Positions 7,954 to 16,971 of a DNA stretch of 64,000 nucleotides are shown piece by piece; the stretch's first letter is position 1, and each line of letters opens with the position of its first letter. Made by a program: the position numbers and the translations under genes. The notes beneath the pieces were generated by a model. The model ran no database searches. It was not told where the DNA came from and worked only from the letters and a program-made list of their open reading frames with translations. This DNA comes from JARYLZ01 sp964388275 (GTDB taxonomy: Bacteria > Bacteroidota > Ignavibacteria > SZUA-365): NCBI GenBank assembly GCA_964388275.1, contig CAYLZD010000009.1, positions 62,001 to 126,000 of the forward strand. Reading direction: 5' to 3'.

Positions 7954-10734
7954 TCAGCGCGAGAGCACCATTTTCATTACTTGAGTGTAACCAGGTGCAT
8001 CCATGCGATAGAGATAAACACCGCTCGGCAAGCCGTCGGCGGTGAACAACACAGCATGATTGCCAGCCGTCTTCACCTCATCCACGAGCACTCTCACAAG
8101 CCTTCCGAGAGCGTCGTATACGGTTATCCGCAGCGGCGACTCTGCTGGAAGCGCATATTCGATAATAGTGGACGGATTGAACGGATTCGGTCGGTTCTGA
8201 CTCACTATGTACCGTTCGGAAGCATCGAGGGGACGCAGGCAGTCGCCCGTGACGGTCAGGCGTCCCGGTGTGACACGCGGGAATATCGTTCCGCTGTTGA
8301 TCAGCACCTCGCTCAACAGGGTCGTGCTGTCGGGCCAGAGCAGATCGGTAACCCTCGTATCATTCTGAAAGGGTGGAAGTCCGAAAACGGCATTGAATCC
8401 GATCGCCATCAAGGGCTTGTTGGGATTCGCCATATCCAGGGAAAGAACCGCCCCCCTGCTGGCCGCGGTGACGCGCAGCTCGTTCTCCGAGAGTTCCTGC
8501 ACGGTCACATCCCATTTAATGTCGCTCCCGACGTTGCCGAACAACGTATTTGGTCCCGCATTGTAGGAATTCGCCGGATCGAGCCTTATGAGGGGTTCCG
8601 GCAACGGGTTTCCCGCGCCGTCCACGTTGAAACGGATCTTGAAGTCGAAGGACAGTATGCTCTTTCCTTCGGGATTGTCCACGTATATGGGCACGTCCAC
8701 ATGCTGTCCGTAATAGGTCACGGGATTTTGCGGTAGAACCATCGCGACCGTGTACGGCAGCGCGGGGACGAATATCTTGTCGCTGCAATTGAGACGTCCC
8801 GACACGTTCTCCGAGGATACCTCGACGGCGAATTCAAGATCCGCGCCCAGGTCCCGCCTCTCTATCGGGCTGATTCGCCACGTCGCGTATGCGGTGTCCT
8901 GCGGTCCGATTTCCGGCAAGGGTGTCGCGCCGAGAGTCATCGGTCGTTTCTCGAGAACTTCACCGGTCGGAAGCAGGACTCTTGGCGGAAGCGCGAGAAT
9001 TGCGTTAAGATTCTTGGCTACTCCGCCGCCGGGATTCCAGACCTTGACAGTGAATTCGATTTCGCGCGGAGAGTAGCCGCCGGAAACCGGATCGAAATGC
9101 AGCGAATCCGAAGGTGTGGTGTAACACAAGATGTCGATTTGCGGAGCATCGAGCTTCGGTATGTATATCCGGCATTCAGTTTCGACAGTCGGCGCGTTCA
9201 GAGCTTCGCCCTTGAATTTCAGTGTTATGAAACCGCTGACGGCTCGCGGAAGAGCCTGGAGATCCCACTCGAAAATGAATTCGTCGCCCACCTGCAGGAT
9301 GTCACTAGGCGGCGTGCTGAAGTCGACTTTCCTTTTTATCGGGAAGAACGGATCCACGCCTATGACATCCGGGGATTGAATGATCATTGTAGCTTTGAGA
9401 GAATCCGCGTAATCGCTGCCGACATTGCGAACCCTGAGAAACGCCTTGAATGTGTCGGGATCGTAAACGCCACGAACAGGGTCGGCCTTTATCGAATCGG
9501 GAACCTCACAGGCGATCTCCAGCTTGGCGCTTCTGATCGAATCGATTATGACGGAATCACAGCATGTTGCTGAATTCTCGAAGATGTCGAACACTCGCAC
9601 GCATATCTTTACCGTTTCCCTCTCGAAACGGACGGAAGGTTTAAGCTGCCAGCTTACGGTGGCGGATTGGCCGGTTCCAAGATCTCCTAGCGATTTTATC
9701 GGTGTCTCCCCGCCTTCAAGCTGTATGGATGGAGGCAAAAGCAGTTGAGCTTTGACGTCTTTCCCGACAGCCGTGCCGTTGTTTGTCGCAGTCACCGAGT
9801 AGACGAAGGGATCAGGAGTATACCTGTGATTCAAGAATTCTATGCTGTCGGGCACGACGTTGCAGGTGAGGTTGTACTCGGCCTGTTTCGCTCTGGGAAT
9901 GAAAACGTCGATGCAGCAGCTGTCCACATAGGTCTTGCGCAGATAGCCGCCCTTGCCCTGCACCTGGAAGCACAACGTTACGGTGGTGTCGTTGTTTCTC
10001 TTGATTGCGCGCAGGTCGAAAACGGCGATTTTTGTCCCCGGCGCGCTGATTGTGCCAAGCTTGCGGATAGGGGTATTTTCTTCAGGACGCGTCGTATCGA
10101 CGCTGACGCCTCTGGTGCCGAGGTACTGTATGATCGTGGAATCCGATTCGCCGTCGTTGATATTGTTTATGGTGATCTGAATCTGGAACGGATTGGGATT
10201 GTATTCGTTGATTTGATCGTCGAACACAATCGGTCCGGATAGATTCGTGCATATCGTTCGAAAGATCGGGTAATACTCATGCTCGACCCACACGCGGTAT
10301 TCGGTATTCGCGTTTGCGCCGTTCCTGGCAGCTGCGACGGCTCTCAGCGTGTCGTATCCGTCGCTTACCCTTGCCGATGCGATTCGCAGTTGGAAGGGCA
10401 GCTCCACAGAATCGCCCTGAAGTATGAAGGGAATCGTATCCGAACAAGGCGGCGAAATGATGTTGAATCGCTGATCCTGCACCATGCACGCGACGACGCT
10501 CTTTGCTGTATCATTCCCCAGGCTGGTATTTCTGATCACGACCGTTGCAGTGACCACATTGGGGACATAGTCGTTCCCTCTGAAGAAGAACTGATCGTCG
10601 CTCACGCGAATGCTGCACTCTATTTTCGGTATGCCCGCAGGCGCCATGGGTTTTGACACCGATTGAGCCGCCGCCGTGCCGCATATGACGAACAGCAGCA
10701 TAGCCGCTACGTTTAGTGCGTATCTCTTCATCAT
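7954..10734 (-). CDS. Secreted Ig-like module protein with T9SS C-terminal sorting domain
   Basis: 926 residues from the ATG at 10734. This start gives the signal peptide MMKRYALNVAAMLLFVICG...AAAQ and has AAGAGG six bases upstream. A longer frame reaching 10851 would run across the upstream terminator and is rejected. Five modules of about 115 residues follow (first at IECSIRV, last at ILCYTTP), the same family as in the two VWA proteins but without the VWA domain. A cohesin-like domain (around PYTVAMVLPQNPV) and a type A T9SS domain (VSQNRPNPFNPSTIIEYAL ... MKMVLSR) end the protein. Expected route: Sec export, then T9SS across the outer membrane. Function unknown; probably surface structure or adhesion. 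Confidence 0.85.
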   Translation of the reverse strand: MMKRYALNVAAMLLFVICGTAAAQSVSKPMAPAGIPKIECSIRVSDDQFFFRGNDYVPNVVTATVVIRNTSLGNDTAKSVVACMVQDQRFNIISPPCSDTIPFILQGDSVELPFQLRIASARVSDGYDTLRAVAAARNGANANTEYRVWVEHEYYPIFRTICTNLSGPIVFDDQINEYNPNPFQIQITINNINDGESDSTIIQYLGTRGVSVDTTRPEENTPIRKLGTISAPGTKIAVFDLRAIKRNNDTTVTLCFQVQGKGGYLRKTYVDSCCIDVFIPRAKQAEYNLTCNVVPDSIEFLNHRYTPDPFVYSVTATNNGTAVGKDVKAQLLLPPSIQLEGGETPIKSLGDLGTGQSATVSWQLKPSVRFERETVKICVRVFDIFENSATCCDSVIIDSIRSAKLEIACEVPDSIKADPVRGVYDPDTFKAFLRVRNVGSDYADSLKATMIIQSPDVIGVDPFFPIKRKVDFSTPPSDILQVGDEFIFEWDLQALPRAVSGFITLKFKGEALNAPTVETECRIYIPKLDAPQIDILCYTTPSDSLHFDPVSGGYSPREIEFTVKVWNPGGGVAKNLNAILALPPRVLLPTGEVLEKRPMTLGATPLPEIGPQDTAYATWRISPIERRDLGADLEFAVEVSSENVSGRLNCSDKIFVPALPYTVAMVLPQNPVTYYGQHVDVPIYVDNPEGKSILSFDFKIRFNVDGAGNPLPEPLIRLDPANSYNAGPNTLFGNVGSDIKWDVTVQELSENELRVTAASRGAVLSLDMANPNKPLMAIGFNAVFGLPPFQNDTRVTDLLWPDSTTLLSEVLINSGTIFPRVTPGRLTVTGDCLRPLDASERYIVSQNRPNPFNPSTIIEYALPAESPLRITVYDALGRLVRVLVDEVKTAGNHAVLFTADGLPSGVYLYRMDAPGYTQVMKMVLSR
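8770..10625 (-). repeat. Five tandem Ig-like (CARDB-like) modules
   Basis: Modules begin at the protein segments IECSIRV, TICTNLS, LTCNVVP, IACEVPD and ILCYTTP, with spacing of about 110-120 codons. Each has a Cys near the start, a 'Y.P..F' turn and an 'N.G/S...A' strand. Similarity is at the protein level only. Limits are approximate. Confidence 0.7.
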
Positions 10735-10809
10735 TTGTCGCCTCTTGGGATCTGGGTGTAGAGTGTCTATTCGGAAGATTCCGGCGGCTCGCGCCTTCCG
10801 GTTGAATAA

Positions 10810-10840
10810 ACGGGGTGCAGGATGAAATCCTGCACCCCGT
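10810..10840 (-). terminator. Strong terminator hairpin downstream of the 1998-residue VWA gene
   Basis: Perfect 14-bp inverted repeat (10810-10823 with 10827-10840) and a three-base GAA loop, about 40 bases after the VWA stop. On the minus strand it is followed by TTATTC and on the plus strand by TTTC, so the T tract is short but the stem is very stable. It separates this gene from the module gene to the left. Confidence 0.8.
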
Positions 10841-10879
10841 TTTCTCATCATCTGTTCATCATGAAGGCCTTCGCGCCTG

Positions 10880-13800
10880 TTACCTGGCGAGCACCATGCG
10901 GAGGGTCTTGTTGTACTGCGGCGTGTCGAGGCGGTAACTGTACGTTCCGCTTGGAAGCTGCGATGCGTCGAAGATCACCGCATAGCGGCCTGCCGCCTGG
11001 CGTGTATTGACGAGAACCGCCACCTCGCGACCCAGAGCGTCGAACACCGTCAAGCGCACCTCCGTCTCCCTGCCGATCTCGTATTCGATGATCGTCGACG
11101 GGTTGAACGGATTCGGTTTGTTCTGGCTCAACTGGAACTTACCGCTGCCCACAAGCGGCACAACGCATTCGCCGCTCACGGTAACCATGCCGTTCTCAAG
11201 ATCGAGGGAGATGTCCTTGCCGGGATCGTTGTCCTTGTTGCTGTTCATCGACGAGACGAAAACCTTGTCCCGGCCTTCAATCTCGGAGGTGAACGACTGC
11301 AGGAACTCCAACGGACCCGACTGAGCGCCGAGCGATCCTTCGTCGTTGTACACCGCCTCGAAGGTCAGCGCCGTCAGTATGCCCTCGCCGCGCACATTCA
11401 GCGGCGATCCCGTCGTGTAATCCTCGAAGCGGACGACATTCTCCTCGGCAGAGCCCTTCTCACGGTACGCTGTAGCGCGAGGACCGCTCCATCCGCGCGC
11501 GGTCAGCGTGTTAACACTGGCTACATCTACGAAGCGGACGAGTTTCGGATCGAAACGCACATTCAGCTTGTACTGGTAGATGTCCTTTCCGATTGTCGTG
11601 TCGACATACACCGGCACGATGATCTTGTCTCCGAAGCGTCCCACAGGGTTGTTGGGCAAGCGGACGTGCACTATCTTCGGCGCGCCCTCCACCGTTACCT
11701 TGTGGAAACATTTGTACTGAGGAGTGTTGTCGGAAGTCACCACCACTGCGAATTCACGCTCCTGAGTCTGCGACTCGCGGATCGGGCGCACATTCCAACT
11801 CACCTTAGCGAAGTTGTTGGATCCGATCAGAATGTTGCCCAGTTCCTTCTTCGAACTCTCGCCCACGTCGAACATCACGCCTTCCGGCGGCAGAAGAGTC
11901 GCCACCACTCGGCTGGCCTGCGCGGCGCCCACGTTGCGGATCTCGGCGGTAATCGTGAACACGTTGTATTCACCCGTCGCTCCGCGCGTGCCGTAATCGT
12001 CGCGGTAATCTCCGATCGAGTAATCGAACTTCAGGAAATCTCCTGACATCGACGACACGATGCCGTTGCAATCCAGCGCCGGACGCCCGACTTCGGGCAC
12101 CAGAACCGGTTTTATGCACTGGGTCGACGGCAATTGGTCGGCTGTAACCACGAACTGGATGTCGATATAGCCGGTCTGTGTGCGCGGTACCGCGTACACA
12201 AGCCAGCTTATCGTATCGGTGGTCTGTTTCGGATCGAGGCGCAGAGCCACGAGCCGCTCCGGATCGCCGAGCACCCGAAGCTCGTTCGACTGGGACTGCG
12301 GCAGGCATACCAACCGCACGTTGTCGGCCGGACGGTCTCCGTTATTCGTGATCCTAGCAAACACCGTTATCGGATTCGTCTCGTACTCTCCGCGCTGGCG
12401 GTCTACGACCATTACGTCGGGAACCGCATCGCAGGTCAGGCTCAGCGTCGCCTTGGTAGCGGGCGGCACTATTACATCGGAGCAGCAACTGCTCTCGTTG
12501 GCGAGCTTGTCCGCCACACGCGCGCAAATCGTGCGAGTCTTGGCGATGCCGTCCAGAACCGCTATCGGCTTCACAAGCCAGGTTATCTCGACGAAATCGT
12601 TGACGTTGAGGTCTCCGATCACCTTCGTCGGGGACTCGCCGGATGCGAATATCAAACCATCCGGAAGCGACGCGGTAATCTCCAGACCCTGGCCCAGCGC
12701 TTTGCCTTCATTGGTGACCACCGCCTTGAACTCGAACGGATCCGGCACATACTGGCCCGAAGAGTTGTCGAAGGTCAATGAAATGGGCGCGGAGCAGACG
12801 ACCTTGTATTCGGCCGCGCGTGCTGGCGGCACGTAGATGGGAACTTTGCATTCGCCGATCACAAGCCGTTTGCCGAGTCCGCCGCGTCCCTGAATCTGGT
12901 ATATCAAGGTATCCCAGCCGCCGATTGAGCGGCGGAGCGGCACGAGTTTCCAGTTGAAACGGACCGTGTCGCGGACTTCCATCACACCGCCCGTGCCGAC
13001 GCTGACTATCGACGTCTGATCGGCGGGCGTGAAGCGAGGCGGACCGACGAACACGAGCTGGCAGTTCTCCGCACGCGTGTCGCCGATGTTCACGGCAGTC
13101 GTGATTACATCGAACGGATTCGGGACGTAGTCGTTGAGCTGGTCGTCGAACACCAGGCGGTCGGGGATTGCCTGACACGCCATCTCGAACACGGGACGCT
13201 GCTCGCGTTTGACGTAGACCGGGAAGTAGCAGCTCGTGGCTGGGATACCGTCCGCCACCACCACTACGCGGATCGTGTCGTATCCGTCATCGGCGCGCGG
13301 ATTGACGCGCAGGCTGAACGGACCGTTCATGAGCGGATCGTAGAAATCGATGGAAGTTTTCGGATCCACATCTCCGTAATCGCGAGAGGTGGCCGACATT
13401 ATGTTGAAGCGCGTATCCTGAAGTATATACGCCCGCACATTGTACGCTATTCCCGTTCCGATATTGTTGACCTTCACGTACATATCGAAAGGCGAGGGCT
13501 CATAGCGGTCCTCGACGAACCATATTGTATCGGGCGCCGCGATCTCGCAGGTTAGCTCCGGCATGACCACGGGTTGAATCACCACAGGAACCTGGCATGT
13601 GCCAGTCACGGTCGGAGTTTCCTTCGAACCGTACCTGATATTGTACATGAGTGTCCGGGGTACTCCGGTCAAGTTGCGATCCGCGAGCTGGAAGGCCCAC
13701 TGGAAGGTCCTCGAAGTGCTTGTGAACAGCACCGGCGTCCCCTTGGGATTGGAATTATCCGGGAAGGACGGATCGAACATCTGTAGATAGGCGTAGGTGG

Positions 13801-16800
13801 AATCGGGGCCTGTCCCGGTTTCGTCCCAGAGCTCCAATTCCGCGAACACGTTCGTCAATTCAAAGCCGCCGCTGTTTGTCAGCGTGCAGGTGAGCAGCCA
13901 TTTTGTCGGCTCGTACTCCTGAAGGATCGGTATGTACCTGATCACGGGTTCCGTTGTCTGCAGATCGCAGAGAAGGGACGTTTTGAGATTCGCTATCGGA
14001 ATCTGTTTGCCGCAGCGACCGCCGGGACCGGACAATATGGGATTGCCCTCGTCGTCGTAAGCAATGCCGTATATATCCACCATACGGCGCGTGATGCGGT
14101 TCTGCACATGGAATATCCATTCGGCGGTTAGCGTATCGCCGGGGTTGAGCGTCGTGTTCATCGCGCGCGTTTTCGGCGTGGAGGCGTCGAGCGAGAGGCC
14201 TTCGCCGAGCGGATAGTTGACGTCCATCAGAACGATGTTGGCCGGCAGGCGGCTCGTGTTCCACACGCGGTATCTCACGGTGAAAGGATTAGGTTCCACG
14301 TCCGTTTCCGACGCGTTCAGAGCAATGGAATCGGGCGCCGTGAAATCGCAAGCGAAGGACGGCGCCAGGCCGGGCACTTCAACGCGGCACCAGACTTCCA
14401 CGGAATCGGTAGGCAGGCCAGTGGGGCCGGTTCCGCCGACTACGAACTTGAAGTCGAGGATCTGGTCGTAGCGGCGTTTCTTCGTATAACGGACATTCCA
14501 AGACACGCTCGGAACTGGATCGCCGACCTTCCACTCGTTCATGGGCGTCGGGAAGGCCTTGCGCAGCGGCTCGCCCGGGTCCACAAGCTCTACGTCGGCG
14601 GGAAGATAAATGAATCCGGTCACGTTGGATGCCGGCAGACCGCCGCGGTTGACGCAGCTGAGCGCCGCCGAGAACGGGTTCGGCTCATAGGTGTCGAGCG
14701 CCTCGTTGAAGACCAGCTTCTTCGGAGTTGTACAAGTGGGCGCCAGAACCGGAGCTTCGAGCGGCGGGATGATAATGTCGACCTCGCAGTACGATGAGTC
14801 CGCATTGGCCGTCTTGGCCCACACGCCGACCTTGTACTCTCTGCTCGTAAGTGTGATGGGATGCCAAAGCGTCCAACTGGCGCCTCCCGAACCTCCCGGT
14901 TTCAGGACTGCGGGCAGCACGCGTTTCGTGTACTTGTCAGGCGCGTCAGGGCCGTACAGACGCAGATCCGGCGGTACTATTATGGTAGCGAACACCGAAT
15001 CCGTCGCCTTGCCGCCTTCATTAGTGACCAGCACGTCCACTGTGAACGGCATTGGATTGTAACGCTGATTGACCCGGTCGGCCTTGATTTCAGGCGCCGT
15101 CACAACGCAGGACAGAACCGCGTCGGCGGGCGGCACCCACACCGCCTTGCAGCATTTCACGGAATCGTGGTTGTCGAAAGCCGCCGTGATGCAGATGATG
15201 ATGGAATCTCCGACCATGCGGCGCTTCGCCATCACCTCCCAGCGGGCTTCCGAGATCCCTGAGGGATCGACATTCTTGGGAACGCCGGCCTGGACGTTGC
15301 TCACGGGCGCCACAAGCACGAGATCGTTCTTGTTGTTGGCTTCCCCGTTTTTCGCCTTCCAGTCTATCTTGAATTTCGTATTCCGCGCTTCACGGTCTCC
15401 CGTATTGGAGACGATCATGGAAACCGTGAACGGATTGGGATTGTAGTCCTTCAGCGAACGCTCCCAGTTGATCTGCTGAGGCATTTGTATATCGCAGTCC
15501 ACCTTGGGCATTCGTGGTATGATGCATATTTCACCCTCTATCAGAACGGGTTTGTAACACCCGGCGCTGAAGACCCAGCTTGTCAATTTTATCGGACAAC
15601 ACACAGTGTCCCTGCCTTCGGGATCGCTGGTTCGGAAAGTCAGTTCAGCCAACTGGGCGGGCACTGTCTGTATATCGACTATGCGTTTCTCCATCGTCTC
15701 GAAGGTCACGCCTCCGGGCGTCGGGCTGATCGTGATGGGCACACCTTCAAGAAGACTTCCCTTGGGCGTCTTGATGTCGCGGAACTGGACGCAGGACTCG
15801 TCGAACTGGATCTGGAAGATCGCGGTGTTGAGTACCGGAGTGAAGGCGGTCAGCGGGTCGAGCAGTTCCAGAGGCACCTTCACTTCCTGGTTACCCCGCG
15901 CTACTCGTTTGCCGAGGCGGATCTGTATCGGCTGATACACCGAGGTGTCCTTCGGCGCTTTATACGTTTTGGTCTTCGTATCGGAACCGCCGCAGAAGCT
16001 GTGGACCGTCAGATCTACACGGCGGATGGCGCCATCCGGACAGTTTGCGATATAGGTGATGAGGCATTCCTGGAAGCCCTGGAAGATGATCGTCGAGATC
16101 TCTTCGTAAATAGCGGCGAGCTGCGCCGGGTTCGGCGTTTCATAATAGCGGCCGCCAGTCAGGTCGGCGATGTTCTTGAGTATGGCCGACTGAATGCCGG
16201 AACCGAGGCCGATCGTGAATACCCGGATTCGGTTGCGGTTTGCCAGGGCAATGATCTCGGCCGGGGTCCGAGCAGACGAGTTGTCGCCGCCGTCGGTCAT
16301 TACTATAACCGCCCGGCATGGGTTGACACCGTCGTTAATCAGGTTCATCACACCTGTGTAGGCGCCGTCCCATACAGCTGTGGCGCCGCTGGCTGGCAAA
16401 CCGTTGACGGCGTTGGTCAGCAGGTCCTTGTAGACTGTCATCTGCTGTGCGACGGTGACGGTGGAAGTGAACCAGATAATTGCGGCTTCGTCCTGGACTC
16501 CGTCCATCAGATCGATAAAGGCCAGACCCGCCGCTTTAGCGCCCGCCGTTCCCGGTCCCGACATGCTGCCGCTGGCGTCGAACACGAGGGCGACGGAAAT
16601 TGCGCAGCGAGATTTTGGATCGGGACACCAGAGTTCGAACTCACCGATTTCTATTCCGTCCTCGAAAACCTTGAAATAGCGTTTGTCGGTGAAATACGCC
16701 GGCTCGCCGTTGCAGGAAATCGAGAAATACAGCTCGATTGTCGGCCAGTTGTTGATGACGCGTTTGAAATTCAGCACCGGCTGGGCTTCGGCTGTGGGCA

Positions 16801-16876
16801 CTGAGCCGGACAGCAACATAAAAGCCGCCAGAAGGAGCGGAATTCTCAAATGCCGTAAAGTCGGAACGAAAGTCAT
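10880..16876 (-). CDS. Giant von Willebrand factor A / Ig-like module protein with T9SS sorting domain
   Basis: 1998 residues. Signal peptide about 1-31 (LLLAAFMLLSG ... AEAQ). VWA domain with a complete MIDAS: DASGS at 100-104, a Thr loop, and VMTDGGDN. A cohesin-like domain follows (about 320-450), then ten degenerate modules of about 115 residues, a second cohesin-like domain (VHVRLPNNPVG...), and a type A T9SS domain (LSQNKPNPFNPSTIIEYEI ... LRMVLAR). It is the full-length relative of the truncated gene at the left edge. AGGTGACCCA precedes the ATG, nearly the same leader as the barrel gene at 19517. VWA domains bind metal-dependent protein partners; with T9SS export this suggests a cell-surface adhesin or gliding/matrix protein. 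The partner cannot be read from the sequence. Confidence 0.9.
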   Translation of the reverse strand: MTFVPTLRHLRIPLLLAAFMLLSGSVPTAEAQPVLNFKRVINNWPTIELYFSISCNGEPAYFTDKRYFKVFEDGIEIGEFELWCPDPKSRCAISVALVFDASGSMSGPGTAGAKAAGLAFIDLMDGVQDEAAIIWFTSTVTVAQQMTVYKDLLTNAVNGLPASGATAVWDGAYTGVMNLINDGVNPCRAVIVMTDGGDNSSARTPAEIIALANRNRIRVFTIGLGSGIQSAILKNIADLTGGRYYETPNPAQLAAIYEEISTIIFQGFQECLITYIANCPDGAIRRVDLTVHSFCGGSDTKTKTYKAPKDTSVYQPIQIRLGKRVARGNQEVKVPLELLDPLTAFTPVLNTAIFQIQFDESCVQFRDIKTPKGSLLEGVPITISPTPGGVTFETMEKRIVDIQTVPAQLAELTFRTSDPEGRDTVCCPIKLTSWVFSAGCYKPVLIEGEICIIPRMPKVDCDIQMPQQINWERSLKDYNPNPFTVSMIVSNTGDREARNTKFKIDWKAKNGEANNKNDLVLVAPVSNVQAGVPKNVDPSGISEARWEVMAKRRMVGDSIIICITAAFDNHDSVKCCKAVWVPPADAVLSCVVTAPEIKADRVNQRYNPMPFTVDVLVTNEGGKATDSVFATIIVPPDLRLYGPDAPDKYTKRVLPAVLKPGGSGGASWTLWHPITLTSREYKVGVWAKTANADSSYCEVDIIIPPLEAPVLAPTCTTPKKLVFNEALDTYEPNPFSAALSCVNRGGLPASNVTGFIYLPADVELVDPGEPLRKAFPTPMNEWKVGDPVPSVSWNVRYTKKRRYDQILDFKFVVGGTGPTGLPTDSVEVWCRVEVPGLAPSFACDFTAPDSIALNASETDVEPNPFTVRYRVWNTSRLPANIVLMDVNYPLGEGLSLDASTPKTRAMNTTLNPGDTLTAEWIFHVQNRITRRMVDIYGIAYDDEGNPILSGPGGRCGKQIPIANLKTSLLCDLQTTEPVIRYIPILQEYEPTKWLLTCTLTNSGGFELTNVFAELELWDETGTGPDSTYAYLQMFDPSFPDNSNPKGTPVLFTSTSRTFQWAFQLADRNLTGVPRTLMYNIRYGSKETPTVTGTCQVPVVIQPVVMPELTCEIAAPDTIWFVEDRYEPSPFDMYVKVNNIGTGIAYNVRAYILQDTRFNIMSATSRDYGDVDPKTSIDFYDPLMNGPFSLRVNPRADDGYDTIRVVVVADGIPATSCYFPVYVKREQRPVFEMACQAIPDRLVFDDQLNDYVPNPFDVITTAVNIGDTRAENCQLVFVGPPRFTPADQTSIVSVGTGGVMEVRDTVRFNWKLVPLRRSIGGWDTLIYQIQGRGGLGKRLVIGECKVPIYVPPARAAEYKVVCSAPISLTFDNSSGQYVPDPFEFKAVVTNEGKALGQGLEITASLPDGLIFASGESPTKVIGDLNVNDFVEITWLVKPIAVLDGIAKTRTICARVADKLANESSCCSDVIVPPATKATLSLTCDAVPDVMVVDRQRGEYETNPITVFARITNNGDRPADNVRLVCLPQSQSNELRVLGDPERLVALRLDPKQTTDTISWLVYAVPRTQTGYIDIQFVVTADQLPSTQCIKPVLVPEVGRPALDCNGIVSSMSGDFLKFDYSIGDYRDDYGTRGATGEYNVFTITAEIRNVGAAQASRVVATLLPPEGVMFDVGESSKKELGNILIGSNNFAKVSWNVRPIRESQTQEREFAVVVTSDNTPQYKCFHKVTVEGAPKIVHVRLPNNPVGRFGDKIIVPVYVDTTIGKDIYQYKLNVRFDPKLVRFVDVASVNTLTARGWSGPRATAYREKGSAEENVVRFEDYTTGSPLNVRGEGILTALTFEAVYNDEGSLGAQSGPLEFLQSFTSEIEGRDKVFVSSMNSNKDNDPGKDISLDLENGMVTVSGECVVPLVGSGKFQLSQNKPNPFNPSTIIEYEIGRETEVRLTVFDALGREVAVLVNTRQAAGRYAVIFDASQLPSGTYSYRLDTPQYNKTLRMVLAR
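11700..15510 (-). repeat. Ten tandem Ig-like (CARDB-like) modules
   Basis: Modules start at VDCDIQM, LSCVVTA, LAPTCTT, FACDFTA, LLCDLQT, LTCEIAA, MACQAIP, VVCSAPI, LTCDAVP and LDCNGIV. Most have the 'Y.P.PF' and 'N.G..A.N' signatures, about 110-120 codons apart. Divergence between copies is large, so this is an ancient array kept by function and not a recent expansion. Ends approximate. Confidence 0.8.
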
Positions 16877-16971
16877 TGGGTCACCTCATCGCGTTGGTAT
16901 CGTGAATTTTCCAATCTTCGACTATAAGACGACAAAAATGGTCAGAACCTGACAATCACTGTGAAAAAAAA

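Noticed and set aside
10735..10851. N-terminal extension of the 7954-10734 protein
   Set aside because: It would read through the terminator hairpin at 10810-10840 and hide the signal peptide; the ATG at 10734 has a ribosome site.
15485..16804. 439-codon open frame opposite the VWA domain
   Set aside because: Covers the MIDAS-coding region of the real gene on the other strand; no signal peptide, domain or ribosome site.
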